From DATKYQ01 sp964640665 (lineage in GTDB: Bacteria; Myxococcota; B64-G9), in contig CAZXHT010000004.1 of assembly GCA_964640665.1 (NCBI GenBank), positions 73,141 to 137,140 on the forward strand: DNA of 64,000 bases, read 5' to 3'. The notes under the pieces are model-generated. The model was not told where the DNA came from. It worked only from the letters and a program-made list of their open reading frames with translations, and made no database searches. Both the position numbers and the translations under genes were made by a program. Each line of letters begins with the position of its first letter. Position 1 is the first letter of the stretch. Below are positions 9,501 to 16,643 of this stretch, piece by piece.

Positions 9501-9536
9501 GGCCTCTTCGGCTCACTCGTAAAAGTTGCGGATTGA
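6528..9536 (+). CDS. M16 family metallopeptidase, presequence-protease (M16C) type, exported
   Basis: The start at 6528 is chosen over the in-frame ATG at 6483 because AAAGGGGAG lies just upstream and because the protein then opens with a signal sequence (about residues 1-27: basic start, hydrophobic core, ending FAAG). The product has 1,002 residues, the size of single-chain M16C enzymes. The inverted zinc motif HILEH is at residues 96-100, with a downstream glutamate in YNEMKGAF near residue 196 as the likely third ligand. M16C enzymes enclose and degrade unfolded peptides; with a signal peptide this one should act in the periplasm or outside the cell. The gene stands alone on + and its 3' end lies 5 bp from a convergent lipoprotein gene. 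Family assignment is secure; the substrate is unknown. Confidence 0.9.
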   Translation: MRGFFGSGVLFLILAGGLLFSMALFAAGPKVYEVGKTYHGFKLVAKRVVREIGAQALIFEHKKSGARLLKLAAVDDNKTFCISFETLPDSDGGMPHILEHSVLNGSRKFPVKSPFEILVKGSLNTFLNAMTSSDFTMYPVASRNRKDFFNLMDVYLDAVFHPMVLTEPRIFKQEGWRLELPAADAELAYNGIVYNEMKGAFSAPPRVMDYVVYKNLFPDNTYGYESGGLPASIPDLTYGKFLAFYKKYYHPSNSYITIYGDGDTDGELVFVNNYLKDFKRSKDKVTLKTQKPFEEMKRVEADYPVAAGEDTKGKTFLSLNFVAGGAAETDLGMALDVLTSVLVDLPAAPIRRALQKAGIGKDVYATYDEIKQGVFSIVVKNADAGDRDKFEKVVFDTLKKVVKDGLDKKDIEGVINRTEFRLREADYGGFPKGLFYTYYALRPWMFSDKPLAPLEYEKSLKKVRTALCERYLEGLIQKHLLDNPHAVLAVVKPRPGMEEENRKKIEAKLSKIKASMTKKQIDELVEQTKELKAYQSAPDKPEDIAKIPMLTLADLDTKTEKLDLAESELDGVRVLHFPSQTNGIIYLRLMFDAQVVPREMISYMPLLAHVLGQVDTAGYSYGQIDTELNIHTGGLSFGVETFPDFTDHAVFQPKFMAAAKVLTPKFCKLLELEGEVIENTRFGDKNRLREVVGELNSRLQSLARGNGNYLAASRLASYLSANGNYEELTGGLSYIKFIASKMKVLDAGADDLIADLQMLTGMVFNRRNLTIGVTCSAEDFKVFKKNIHLLLDRLADKQLDRQDLAIEPNMANEGLLAASKVQYVQKGADFHKLGYAFSGKLVVLRQILSRDYLTQAIRVLGGAYGAWAVFGRDGLGYLASYRDPNLTKTVKAFDGAVDFLKNFKASDREMTRFIIGTIARIDHPKTPAGKGRAAVSYLLRHIKEADRQKERDEVLATSQKDIQGFAKMVEDILKNAAICVYGNEKMLQDNKGLFGSLVKVAD

Positions 9537-9541
9537 CTGTT

Positions 9542-10468
9542 TTATTGTTGTACTTGACTGCTTTTTACAATGAAGTTCTGGTCGAGGATGAATTCCACGA
9601 ACAGCCTGGTGTCGTCTGCTGAGTCGGCATCTTTTGTGAAGTCGACCTGGTAGCCGACGATCTCACCCGCGTTGGTGTAGGTGGTTGCCTCGGCGAAATG
9701 CACGCTCGATTCGGCGACGTCTTCGCCGGCCAGCTGTGCGGCGCGCCCGGTCAGGTCTTCGAGGATCACCTCCTGGAGACTGGTTTCCAGGCTGTAGAAA
9801 TCGTAGATGGTGTTGCTGGAGTCGGGAGGGGGGAAGAAGGCCGCGTTCACATAACCGTATTTTTCGGCGCAGGAATACAGGCGCTCGATGGTCCACAGGC
9901 CGACTACCGAAACGGCATCGATCTCGCTGATGTCATCAAACAGGTTGTCATCCGCGGTGTCGGGAGTCATGTCGCGTCCGTCGCGATGGCGAATCAGGTT
10001 CTGGGCCGAGTCGCGCCGGAGGGCGCAACCGACATCGAGCCTGTCGAGATTGGTTCTGGCCTGATCGTTCAGAAAAGCCGTCAGTCCGAGGCGGTCGCTA
10101 AACAGGTAATCGAAACGGGCGGCGCAGACGTAGAGCAGTTGCAGAGTCTGCGGGCCGACCATGCGGACTGCCGAAAGCTCTTCGAGGCTCTCGATAGGGT
10201 CATCATCGGCGGTGCCCGTCAGGCCGTCCGGTCCGTTGCGGTGCATGATGATATTCGAAGCCGCGTCGGCCCGAATGCCGCAATCGAGATCGAGACGCTC
10301 GCGCGAGGTGTTGAGATCGTCATCGATGAAAGCAAGCAGACCCTGTTCGTCGAGTAGACCCAGGGAGCCCGAACTGTCGGAAAGATCGACCCAACTCGGC
10401 TGGCTTCCGCAGGCTGAAAAGAGAACTGCAAAAACCAATTGGAGGATGATGAATCGTTCGAGTTTCAT
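9542..10468 (-). CDS. lipoprotein with two tandem helix-hairpin-helix-like units, sigma-54 controlled
   Basis: The protein has 308 residues. A lipobox LFSAC places the lipidated cysteine at C20. Two homologous units follow at about residues 44-115 and 129-200. Each reads as a helix with a conserved cysteine (LDxxCxxRxDxAxN), a calcium-site-like DGxD...TADDD/N stretch, and an ExxAVxxVGxxTxxxLYxCA segment resembling the helix-hairpin-helix of ComEA/GspK-type domains. The four cysteines may form one disulfide per unit. The last 100 residues are acidic and unrecognised. The gene is transcribed divergently from a sigma-54 activator gene, and a perfect sigma-54 promoter lies upstream at 10517-10532. 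AAGGAT precedes the start. Function is unknown; the HhH in a lipoprotein suggests a protein- or DNA-contacting module at the cell surface. Confidence 0.8.
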   Translation of the reverse strand: MKLERFIILQLVFAVLFSACGSQPSWVDLSDSSGSLGLLDEQGLLAFIDDDLNTSRERLDLDCGIRADAASNIIMHRNGPDGLTGTADDDPIESLEELSAVRMVGPQTLQLLYVCAARFDYLFSDRLGLTAFLNDQARTNLDRLDVGCALRRDSAQNLIRHRDGRDMTPDTADDNLFDDISEIDAVSVVGLWTIERLYSCAEKYGYVNAAFFPPPDSSNTIYDFYSLETSLQEVILEDLTGRAAQLAGEDVAESSVHFAEATTYTNAGEIVGYQVDFTKDADSADDTRLFVEFILDQNFIVKSSQVQQ

Positions 10469-10516
10469 GCAGTATCCTTTTTTCCAAGACGTGGTTCAGT
10501 TGATGCTCTCGGGCCT

Positions 10517-10532
10517 AGCAAAGTTCGTGCCA
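10517..10532 (-). promoter_or_regulatory. sigma-54 (-24/-12) promoter for the HhH lipoprotein
   Basis: Read on the minus strand the site is TGGCACGAACTTTGCT, which matches every position of the consensus TGGYAYRNNNNTTGCW with exact GG-N10-GC spacing. Transcription should start near 10507, giving a leader of about 40 nt. An activator gene of the right class is adjacent. No other site of this quality was seen in the intergenic spaces. Confidence 0.8.
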
Positions 10533-10604
10533 CTTTATTGTCTCTATAGTTGCTGTCTTTTCGACGGTTCGTTTCGCTTTTTTCCATGATTGATATTATA
10601 TTCA

Positions 10605-10633
10605 TTGACTGAAAGTAAGAAATTTGCATAAAT
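10605..10633 (+). promoter_or_regulatory. putative sigma-70 promoter for the GAF activator gene
   Basis: TTGACT at 10605-10610, a 17-base spacer and ATAAAT at 10628-10633. Transcription would begin at or next to the ATG at 10640, so the message may be leaderless. The -10 lies inside the palindrome at 10622-10639. Confidence 0.4.
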
Positions 10634-10639
10634 GCAAAT
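10622..10639. promoter_or_regulatory. 18-bp palindrome, probable activator binding site and upstream enhancer
   Basis: ATTTGCAT-AA-ATGCAAAT is a perfect dyad with 8-bp arms ending at the base before the activator start codon. It is centred about 123 bp upstream of the predicted sigma-54 start at 10507, in the usual range for an enhancer-binding-protein site. It also covers the putative -10 of the activator gene, which would allow autorepression. The dyad is seen in the sequence; its protein partner is inferred. Confidence 0.6.
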
Positions 10640-12133
10640 ATGATGCAGCAAATTGAACTGATATCCTCAACCGATCAGGCATTGCACTCTGCTGAGGCCG
10701 AACTGCTGGAGCGCAGGGTGATGGAGCTGGCGCTGGAGCGTACCGGTGCTCGTAACGGTGCGATTTTTCTATGGGATCCCAAGGCAGAGGGCCTTGCGAT
10801 CCACTTTCACTTCGTAGACGGATTGGTGATCAAGTTGCCGGGACTGGTGTTGCGCAGGCGACAAGATGAACGCCCCAACGGGATTGCCTTGTGGGTGCAT
10901 GAGCATAACAGGCCATATCTGTGTAACGACACTTTGGACGATCTCAACTATGCCAGATATTTTCAGGACGTACGTTCTGTGGCGGCCGTGCCCATACCCT
11001 ACCAGCATCGCGCCATGGGAGTTATAAGTGTATCTTCCCGCGAGCCGCAGGCCTTCAGTGAAGATCAGCTTGCAGAATTGGAGAACCTGGCGGCCTCGTC
11101 GGCCAAGTTCCTGAGAAGGGCGCAGCTTTACTGGTCGTACGGACCGGGCCAGGGGCGCCCCTTTCTGATCAAGGGACTCTCCCCCGAGTGGCTCGAGGTC
11201 GAGCGCCAACTCGAGCAGGTCGCCCCGACCGACGCGCCGGTGCTGATACATGGCGAGAGCGGCACGGGCAAGGAGCTTCTGGCCAACGCCATCCACTTCA
11301 ACAGCTCCCGCGCCCGCCGGCAAATGGTGACGGTCAACTGCGCCGCGATTCCAGAGGCCCTGCTGGAGAGCACGCTCTTCGGTCACGTCAAGGGCGCCTT
11401 CACCGGGGCGGCTTATTCGCGGACGGGGGAGTTCCGCCGGGCGCACGAGGGCACTTTGTTTCTCGACGAGATCGGGGACATGCCTTTGGGGCTGCAGGTC
11501 AAGCTGCTCCGGGTGGTCGAAGATGGCCAGATTCAGCCCGTCGGCAGCGACGCTCCGCCGGCACATGTAGATGTTCGCCTGGTCTGCGCTACCCATCGCG
11601 ATCTTGCGAAGATGGTCGGGCAGGGCGGATTCCGTGACGACCTCTACTACCGCGTCAGCGTGGTCACCATGGAACTGCCGCCGCTTCGAAGCTATAGCGA
11701 CAATCTGGAGTTGATGGCCGAGGTGTTCATGCTGCAGTCGGCGCGCAGGCTGGGCAAGGAATCCCGCCGCATCTCGGCGGAGGCCATGGGACAGCTCCGC
11801 GGTCACGATTTCCCGGGCAACGTGCGCGAACTGCGCAACGTGATGGAGCATGCGGTAATAATGTCCGAGGGAGAAGAGATCTTGCCCGAGCACCTGCCGC
11901 GCACGTTGCGCCGGAAACAAATCGCACACAGCCGGGAAAAAGGCGCGGGGCAAACGTTGCACCAGATGCGCGAGCAGTGGCTGGCCCCGCAGGAGCATCG
12001 TTATTTGACACAGCTTCTTGCCCAGTGCGATGGAGATGTGAGGGAAGTGGCTCGCATGGCCGGGGTGAACCCGGTGACAATCTACCGCCTGCTGAAACGC
12101 CGTGGCATTTCTCTGAAGCGCAGCTTTTCCTAG
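10640..12133 (+). CDS. sigma-54-dependent transcriptional activator: GAF, AAA+ and Fis-type HTH
   Basis: The protein has 497 residues. An N-terminal GAF-like sensor domain spans about residues 20-165. The sigma-54 interaction AAA+ domain follows, with Walker A GESGTGKE near 204, the sigma-54-contacting loop GAFTGA near 252, Walker B LFLDEIGDMP near 275 and an arginine-finger region. A Fis-type helix-turn-helix closes the protein. There is no receiver domain, so the input is probably a small ligand bound by GAF rather than a histidine kinase. No ribosome-binding site precedes the ATG; a palindrome occupies that position, consistent with a leaderless transcript. The divergent neighbour has a consensus sigma-54 promoter and is the obvious target. 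The 3' end overlaps the convergent M23-YkuD gene by 4 bp. Confidence 0.93.
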   Translation: MMQQIELISSTDQALHSAEAELLERRVMELALERTGARNGAIFLWDPKAEGLAIHFHFVDGLVIKLPGLVLRRRQDERPNGIALWVHEHNRPYLCNDTLDDLNYARYFQDVRSVAAVPIPYQHRAMGVISVSSREPQAFSEDQLAELENLAASSAKFLRRAQLYWSYGPGQGRPFLIKGLSPEWLEVERQLEQVAPTDAPVLIHGESGTGKELLANAIHFNSSRARRQMVTVNCAAIPEALLESTLFGHVKGAFTGAAYSRTGEFRRAHEGTLFLDEIGDMPLGLQVKLLRVVEDGQIQPVGSDAPPAHVDVRLVCATHRDLAKMVGQGGFRDDLYYRVSVVTMELPPLRSYSDNLELMAEVFMLQSARRLGKESRRISAEAMGQLRGHDFPGNVRELRNVMEHAVIMSEGEEILPEHLPRTLRRKQIAHSREKGAGQTLHQMREQWLAPQEHRYLTQLLAQCDGDVREVARMAGVNPVTIYRLLKRRGISLKRSFS

Positions 12134-13281
12134 AAAATCACTACCATCGAACCTGTTGACAGCAATTTGTAGAATCCGGCGATGTCTCGTTTGTGCAGGA
12201 CAATACAGCCCCAGGAGAGGTGGCGGGGACCATCATTGTTCCATTCATCGATCCATCCGTGGAACCCGATGCCTCCGCCTAGGCGGGTTTTGCCGTTTGT
12301 AGGCTCGCGTTGGGCCCAGTCCTTGGCGACTCGGGCCTGTGTGGACTTGTTGATAAGCTTGTTCCGCCTTCCCCAGGCTGCGTCGTAGCGGTTGGGGTAG
12401 TTGAACTTGATCCAGTGTCCGCCGTAGTAGGCGCCGAAGTCGCCGCCGAAATGGCCTTTATTCTTCTCGATAACAAAGTACATACCCTTGGGGGTCTTCA
12501 AATCTCCGCGGCGGCGTTTTCTTCCTTTTCCCTGGCCGAAGCTGACGTCGTACCCGGCCTTGAACTGACCCTGCTTGTATACGCGCATCTGGTAGGATTC
12601 CAAGTCGACCAGGACCAGGGTTTTTTCCTTCTGGGGCACGAATAGATTACGGTGGGACTTGATGAACAAGGTAGGGGATGCGTAGTTTTCAAAGATCCAT
12701 TTCTTGGTCTTGTTCTGGGCACTCGGCCAGTAGATGGCCGGGATTTCTTCGTTCCATCGCAGTTCGAGATGCAGGTGGGCCTGGTAGAGTTTTTGTGGAT
12801 CGCGTCCGATGGTGCCGATTATCTGGCGGCGTTTCACCGTATCGCCCACCTCCACGTTGACCTCGCCCAGGTGGACGTACAGCGAGCGGATGCGCTTTTT
12901 TCTGTGGTTTTCGTAGAAGAAGTGCTGAATCATCACCACTCGCCCCCAGAGGTTGCCGGCCTGATCGGCGTAGATTACTTTGCCTGCGGCCACCGCGTGC
13001 ACGGGTTGGCCGTCGTCGGTGTTACCGCCGCCCTTGCCGTTCCAGTCCTCGCCAGGATGAATGCCCAGGTAGAACTTCTTGCCAAAACCCATGGCCACGT
13101 ACCAGCCATGATGGGTTTTGCCCGTCTTGGCGTTTTTATAGCTGCCCCGGGCATTCCGGTTGCCCACCGGGAAGTCGAAACCGTCCGCGGGCGGAGTATC
13201 GGTATCGAGGTATTCATCAAAGACGTCGGCGGCAAGTGCGGCCGGCGCCCAGAGGAGCCAGATGACCAGAGCTGTTTTCAT
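12130..13281 (-). CDS. M23 peptidase - YkuD L,D-transpeptidase fusion, periplasmic
   Basis: The start is placed at the ATG at 13281 (383 residues), not at the earlier in-frame start at 13317, because the protein then begins with a clean signal peptide ending in ALA near residue 17. Residues about 60-185 form an M23 (LytM-type) domain with intact zinc ligands: HPGED at 75-79 and HLHLE at 169-173. Residues about 230-380 form a YkuD domain with the histidine in GFHGW (H341) and the catalytic cysteine in LSWGC (C359). M23 enzymes cut peptidoglycan cross-links, and YkuD enzymes form 3-3 cross-links or attach proteins. Having both with full active-site residues in one chain is unusual. No strong ribosome-binding site is visible, and the palindromic element at 13324-13417 lies just upstream. 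Confidence 0.87.
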   Translation of the reverse strand: MKTALVIWLLWAPAALAADVFDEYLDTDTPPADGFDFPVGNRNARGSYKNAKTGKTHHGWYVAMGFGKKFYLGIHPGEDWNGKGGGNTDDGQPVHAVAAGKVIYADQAGNLWGRVVMIQHFFYENHRKKRIRSLYVHLGEVNVEVGDTVKRRQIIGTIGRDPQKLYQAHLHLELRWNEEIPAIYWPSAQNKTKKWIFENYASPTLFIKSHRNLFVPQKEKTLVLVDLESYQMRVYKQGQFKAGYDVSFGQGKGRKRRRGDLKTPKGMYFVIEKNKGHFGGDFGAYYGGHWIKFNYPNRYDAAWGRRNKLINKSTQARVAKDWAQREPTNGKTRLGGGIGFHGWIDEWNNDGPRHLSWGCIVLHKRDIAGFYKLLSTGSMVVIF

Positions 13282-13323
13282 CACTTGGATGATATGATGC
13301 AGATCCCGTGCCACCAAGAAAGA

Positions 13324-13417
13324 AAAGGGGTCGGGTCATGTCATTTGACACTTATTGATTGCTTGCATCATGTTGTCACGAAGAGCTAAGTATCAAATGA
13401 CATGACCCGACCCCTTT
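13324..13417. repeat. palindromic element with 25-bp perfect arms (REP/MITE-like)
   Basis: The arms at 13324-13348 and 13393-13417 are perfect inverted repeats of 25 bp separated by a 44-bp loop. Each arm carries an AAAGGGGTCGGGTCATG core. Read on the minus strand the hairpin is followed by TTTTCTTTCTT, so it may also stop transcription from the gene at 14102. The right arm lies inside that gene and supplies its last codons. The size and symmetry resemble REP-like or miniature elements mobilised by IS200/RAYT-type transposases, but no transposase is in the window, so that origin is inferred. Confidence 0.75.
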
Positions 13418-14102
13418 GGTGACCTGGATGGATCTGGGCCCGCTCCAGGTCCATGTCGGCCGGGATGACCTCGTCGTCATTGCGGCATACCACCCAGACT
13501 CCTTTGGAAAAAGCATCCTCCGCGTTCACCGCCAGCCGGTAGCCACCGCTGGTGACATTCGAAAAGCTGAAAAGCCCAGCCGCGTCGGTTCTGGCCGGGC
13601 CTGACTCCGTCGGCAAGTCCCATGTCTCTGTACTCAACGTGTAGAGTTGGACCAGCGCGTCGCTTTGTGGTCTGCCTTCCAGCTTTACCGTACCTCGAAT
13701 TGAGCAGCGAACAACCCTCTTCACCGAATCGGCCGCGCTTTGATCTTTCTTCACGTCATCCTCAGGACCCAGGCCGAATCCCGTTTCAGGCATATCTTCT
13801 TCCTTGACTCCTCCATCCGTGCTTTTCGTCTCGATCACATGGAAGCTACCGGGCTTGGCCGATGCGCCCACCTGCCCGCCACTCACCACTCCATCGCTTC
13901 CTGGCTGGCGAGCGTTCGAGCCCCGGGAATCGCTCTGCCTGTCAGCAGGGTCGGACGTCAAACCTGCCCCGCTAGGCTTGACCGCATGATCGGCTGAACC
14001 GGGCTCTCGATCGTCGCTCAAAAAAACGACCAGCACAACAGCCAACAGCACTAAAGCGATCCCTAGTCCAAGGTAGGCTCCGTTTTTGCCGCCTGATTCC
14101 AT
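13386..14102 (-). CDS. membrane-anchored protein with carboxypeptidase-regulatory-like domain, 3' end made by a palindromic repeat
   Basis: The protein has 238 residues. One membrane segment lies at about residues 8-29, then a low-complexity Ser/Gly/Asp-rich linker to about 125, then a domain at about 128-220 that resembles the CarboxypepD_reg / transthyretin-like beta-sandwich (IRGTVKLEGRP... GLFSFSNVTSGGYRLAV). These domains occur in many surface proteins as rigid spacers or binding modules. The last ten residues (QRGRVMSFDT) are encoded by the right arm of the 25-bp palindrome at 13324-13417, so the original C terminus has probably been lost or replaced. Its function is not known. Confidence 0.65.
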   Translation of the reverse strand: MESGGKNGAYLGLGIALVLLAVVLVVFLSDDREPGSADHAVKPSGAGLTSDPADRQSDSRGSNARQPGSDGVVSGGQVGASAKPGSFHVIETKSTDGGVKEEDMPETGFGLGPEDDVKKDQSAADSVKRVVRCSIRGTVKLEGRPQSDALVQLYTLSTETWDLPTESGPARTDAAGLFSFSNVTSGGYRLAVNAEDAFSKGVWVVCRNDDEVIPADMDLERAQIHPGHQRGRVMSFDT

Positions 14103-14237
14103 CGCTTACCTTTCGAACTGGTGTTCATAGCTGTGCAACAGCCGGTAAATGTTTTTCGGTGAGTATATACAATAACTCCCAGCAGAATCATGCCCCAAAA
14201 ATACTCTATTCCGGCGCTTCCTTGGTTCTGAATCGGC

Positions 14238-14583
14238 TTACGGAAATACCAGCTTGCCCAGGGTGCAGACCAGGATTGTTATCAACACGGCACCGATCCC
14301 TTCGAGCCATAAGCCGGTTCTGAACATCTTGGCCAATGTTGTGATCGCCGTAGTTTAGGGCCGCTTGCTTGCCGTCCATGATGCCCAGCCAGGGGAAGGC
14401 CACCAGCGGGATCAGCGAGGTGGCCGGGATGGGAATGGCCTCGGTTATCCACCAGATGACCATCAGAAAGGCCACCGCGGCAGTCCGCGCCCCGGCCGGC
14501 GACATCCCCGCTGGCAAGGGCAGCAGCAGCATCAGTGCGAATGCCAGAGGACCTGCGACCAATCCTATCTTGCGCGCTTTCAT
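14238..14583 (-). pseudogene. SLC13/DASS-type anion:sodium symporter, internally deleted
   Basis: The 5' part encodes a recognisable N terminus of a divalent-anion:sodium symporter: two membrane segments with the family stretches WWITEAIPIPATSLIP and FPWLGI, ending GDHNI. In full-length relatives the next residues would continue a transport domain of about 400 residues. Here the reading frame jumps directly to sequence that, read one frame over (roughly 14240-14325), gives MFRTGLWLEGIGAVLITILV and then CTLGKLVFP followed by TAA at 14238-14240. That is the final membrane helix and C terminus of the same family. An internal deletion of about 1 kb plus a frame change has therefore removed most of the transporter. 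The surviving open frame of 125 codons should not be treated as a working protein. Confidence 0.8.
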
Positions 14584-14645
14584 TTATTTGCTATCATAGA
14601 TCCTGCCTGGCTTTTGGCAAGTGCACGCATAACACGGGGTGTGCC

Positions 14646-15014
14646 ATGCTCCACGAGATCAAGAAGATCAATCAAGCTCCAGGTGAAGCGATCCAACGCT
14701 GGTTCTCAGACGCTTTCTTCGATCTTTTCACCTGGCACGCCGGCGCTGAGATCATCCGCTTTCAACTCACATATGCCAAGGGTGCCGACGAGCGCTCGCT
14801 CACCTGGGAGCGCGACTCGGGATACAATCACGATCGCGTCGACGATGGTGAAGGTCGCCTGGGCAAGCACAAGGCCTCGCCGATCCTGGTTGCCGACGGC
14901 CTTCTCGACAGTCGCTCAGTGGCCGGGCGCTTCAAGAACGAAAGCGTTGCTATCGATTCGCAGGTGGCCGCTTTCGTTCATGAGAAGATTCTGCAGTACG
15001 ACGGGCAAATTTGA
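14646..15014 (+). CDS. hypothetical protein, 122 residues
   Basis: The ATG at 14646 follows GGGG six bases upstream. The product is a soluble-looking protein without signal peptide or membrane segment. It begins with a short helix (LHEIKKINQ), continues with RWFSDAFFDLFTWHAG and an aromatic beta-rich middle (RSLTWERDSGYNHDRVDDG), and ends with a helix near FVHEKILQYDG. No family was recognised. It ends next to the FGGY kinase gene and is probably its operon partner: the kinase ATG lies 33 bp downstream of this stop. The composition resembles neighbouring genes, so it is likely real. Confidence 0.6.
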   Translation: MLHEIKKINQAPGEAIQRWFSDAFFDLFTWHAGAEIIRFQLTYAKGADERSLTWERDSGYNHDRVDDGEGRLGKHKASPILVADGLLDSRSVAGRFKNESVAIDSQVAAFVHEKILQYDGQI

Positions 15015-15046
15015 CAAGCAGCCCCGGGGTGTGTGAAATCTCGGAC

Positions 15047-16633
15047 ATGGTGAACGCCGAAAACAAGTACATCCTGGCAATTGACCTGGGTACCTCGGGA
15101 CCCAAGGTCGCGCTGGTCTCGGGCACGGGCGAGGTCGTTGCCAGCGAGTTCGAGCCGAACCGGTTGATCCTGCTTCCCGGCGGCGGCGCCGAGCAGGATC
15201 CCGACGAATGGTTCGATTCGATCAAAGCAGCCGCCAAGCGCCTGCTGGCCGCAAAGACGGAGTTGCGGGCCAAGGTCATGGCAGTCTGCTGCACGACGCA
15301 GTGGTCGGGAACCGTAGCGGTCGACGAGCACGGGCGGCATCTGATGAATGCCGTGATCTGGATGGATTCGCGCGGCGCGCCTTACGCTAAAGAACTTGCT
15401 CGCGGCTTTCCGAGCCTGGAAGGCTACGGATTGTTCAAGGTGTTACGCTGGGTCCGCCTGACTGGCGGGGCTCCGACGCGGTCGGGCAAGGACAGCCTTT
15501 CACATATCCTGTTCATCAAGCGGGAAAGGCCGGAGGTCTATCTGAAGACTCACAAGTTCCTCGAGCCCAAGGACTACATCAACCTGCGACTGAGCGGGCT
15601 TTTCGCGGCCTCTTACGATTCGATCGCCCTGCACTGGCTGACCGATAACCGCAAGATCGACGAGATTGCATACAGCGACAAACTGTTGGCCATGGCCGGG
15701 CTCGATCGCCACAGGTTTCCCGATTTGCGCCGCGCGGTCGACGTGCTCGGGCCGCTCAAGCCGGAGATCGCCTCCGAGTTGGGCCTCCCCGACGATGTCA
15801 AGGTGGTCATGGGAACGCCCGACGTGCAGTCGGCGGCGATCGGCTCCGGAGCAGTTGCCGATTACGCCGGACACCTGTACATCGGCACCTCGTCGTGGAT
15901 TACCTGCCACGTGCCCTACAAGAAGACCGATCTCATCCATAACATGGCCTCGTTGCCTTCGGCAGTCCCCGGACGCTATTTCGTGGCCAACTCACAGGAA
16001 GTCGCCGGTGGTGCGTTGAGCTACCTGCTGGACAACATCATCTATCCGGACGATGACCTGGCCTGCGGCCCGCGGCCCGAAAATGCCTACCAGATTGTCG
16101 ACCAGTTGGCGGCCAGCGCGCCCGCCGGGTGTGACAAACTTTTATTCACACCCTGGTTGTATGGCGAGCGAACACCCTTCGAAGATTCCAGCCTGCGGGC
16201 CAGCTTCGTCAACATGTCTTTAAAGACCACCCGCGCCCAGATGGTGCGCGCGGTGCTCGAGGGCGTGGCATTCAACACCCGCTGGCTATTGCGTTACGTC
16301 GAGAAGTTCATCGGAAAGAAATTCGAGCAACTGGAGCTGATCGGCGGCGGAGCGCGCTCGGATACTTGGTGCCAGATATTCGCAGACGTCATGAATCGAC
16401 CCATGAGGCGAGTGGCCGAGCCGGTCATGGCCAACGTGCGCGGGGCCGGGTTGCTTGGCGCCGTGGCCCTGGGGCTGATTGCTTTCGAAGACATCCCGCG
16501 CCTGACGCGCATCGATCGCGTCTTCGAACCCGACCAATCGGGGCACGTGATATACGAAGAGCTGTTCGCGGCATTTATGAGCGTCTACAAGCGCAACCGC
16601 AAGCTGTTTGCCGGACTGAATAGAAAAGGCTGA
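15047..16633 (+). CDS. FGGY-family carbohydrate kinase (xylulokinase-like)
   Basis: The ATG at 15047 (528 residues) is preferred to an in-frame TTG at 15011 because FGGY proteins start a few residues before the phosphate-1 loop, here ILAIDLGTSGPKVALV at about residues 8-23. Later landmarks are WMDSRG, the ATP-binding VMGTPDVQSAAIGSG region, and a C-terminal GGGARSDTWCQIFADVMN signature that matches the second FGGY adenosine-binding motif. The enzyme should phosphorylate a sugar or polyol with ATP in the cytoplasm; the family alone does not fix the substrate. The next gene, a PLP-dependent lyase, begins 10 bp later, so kinase and lyase probably act in sequence on a phosphorylated intermediate. 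Confidence 0.85.
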   Translation: MVNAENKYILAIDLGTSGPKVALVSGTGEVVASEFEPNRLILLPGGGAEQDPDEWFDSIKAAAKRLLAAKTELRAKVMAVCCTTQWSGTVAVDEHGRHLMNAVIWMDSRGAPYAKELARGFPSLEGYGLFKVLRWVRLTGGAPTRSGKDSLSHILFIKRERPEVYLKTHKFLEPKDYINLRLSGLFAASYDSIALHWLTDNRKIDEIAYSDKLLAMAGLDRHRFPDLRRAVDVLGPLKPEIASELGLPDDVKVVMGTPDVQSAAIGSGAVADYAGHLYIGTSSWITCHVPYKKTDLIHNMASLPSAVPGRYFVANSQEVAGGALSYLLDNIIYPDDDLACGPRPENAYQIVDQLAASAPAGCDKLLFTPWLYGERTPFEDSSLRASFVNMSLKTTRAQMVRAVLEGVAFNTRWLLRYVEKFIGKKFEQLELIGGGARSDTWCQIFADVMNRPMRRVAEPVMANVRGAGLLGAVALGLIAFEDIPRLTRIDRVFEPDQSGHVIYEELFAAFMSVYKRNRKLFAGLNRKG

Positions 16634-16643
16634 TAGCTTGTCA

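Noticed and set aside
10769..11998. 409-codon antisense frame in the GAF activator
   Set aside because: The + strand frame encodes complete GAF, AAA+ and HTH motifs; the minus frame has none.
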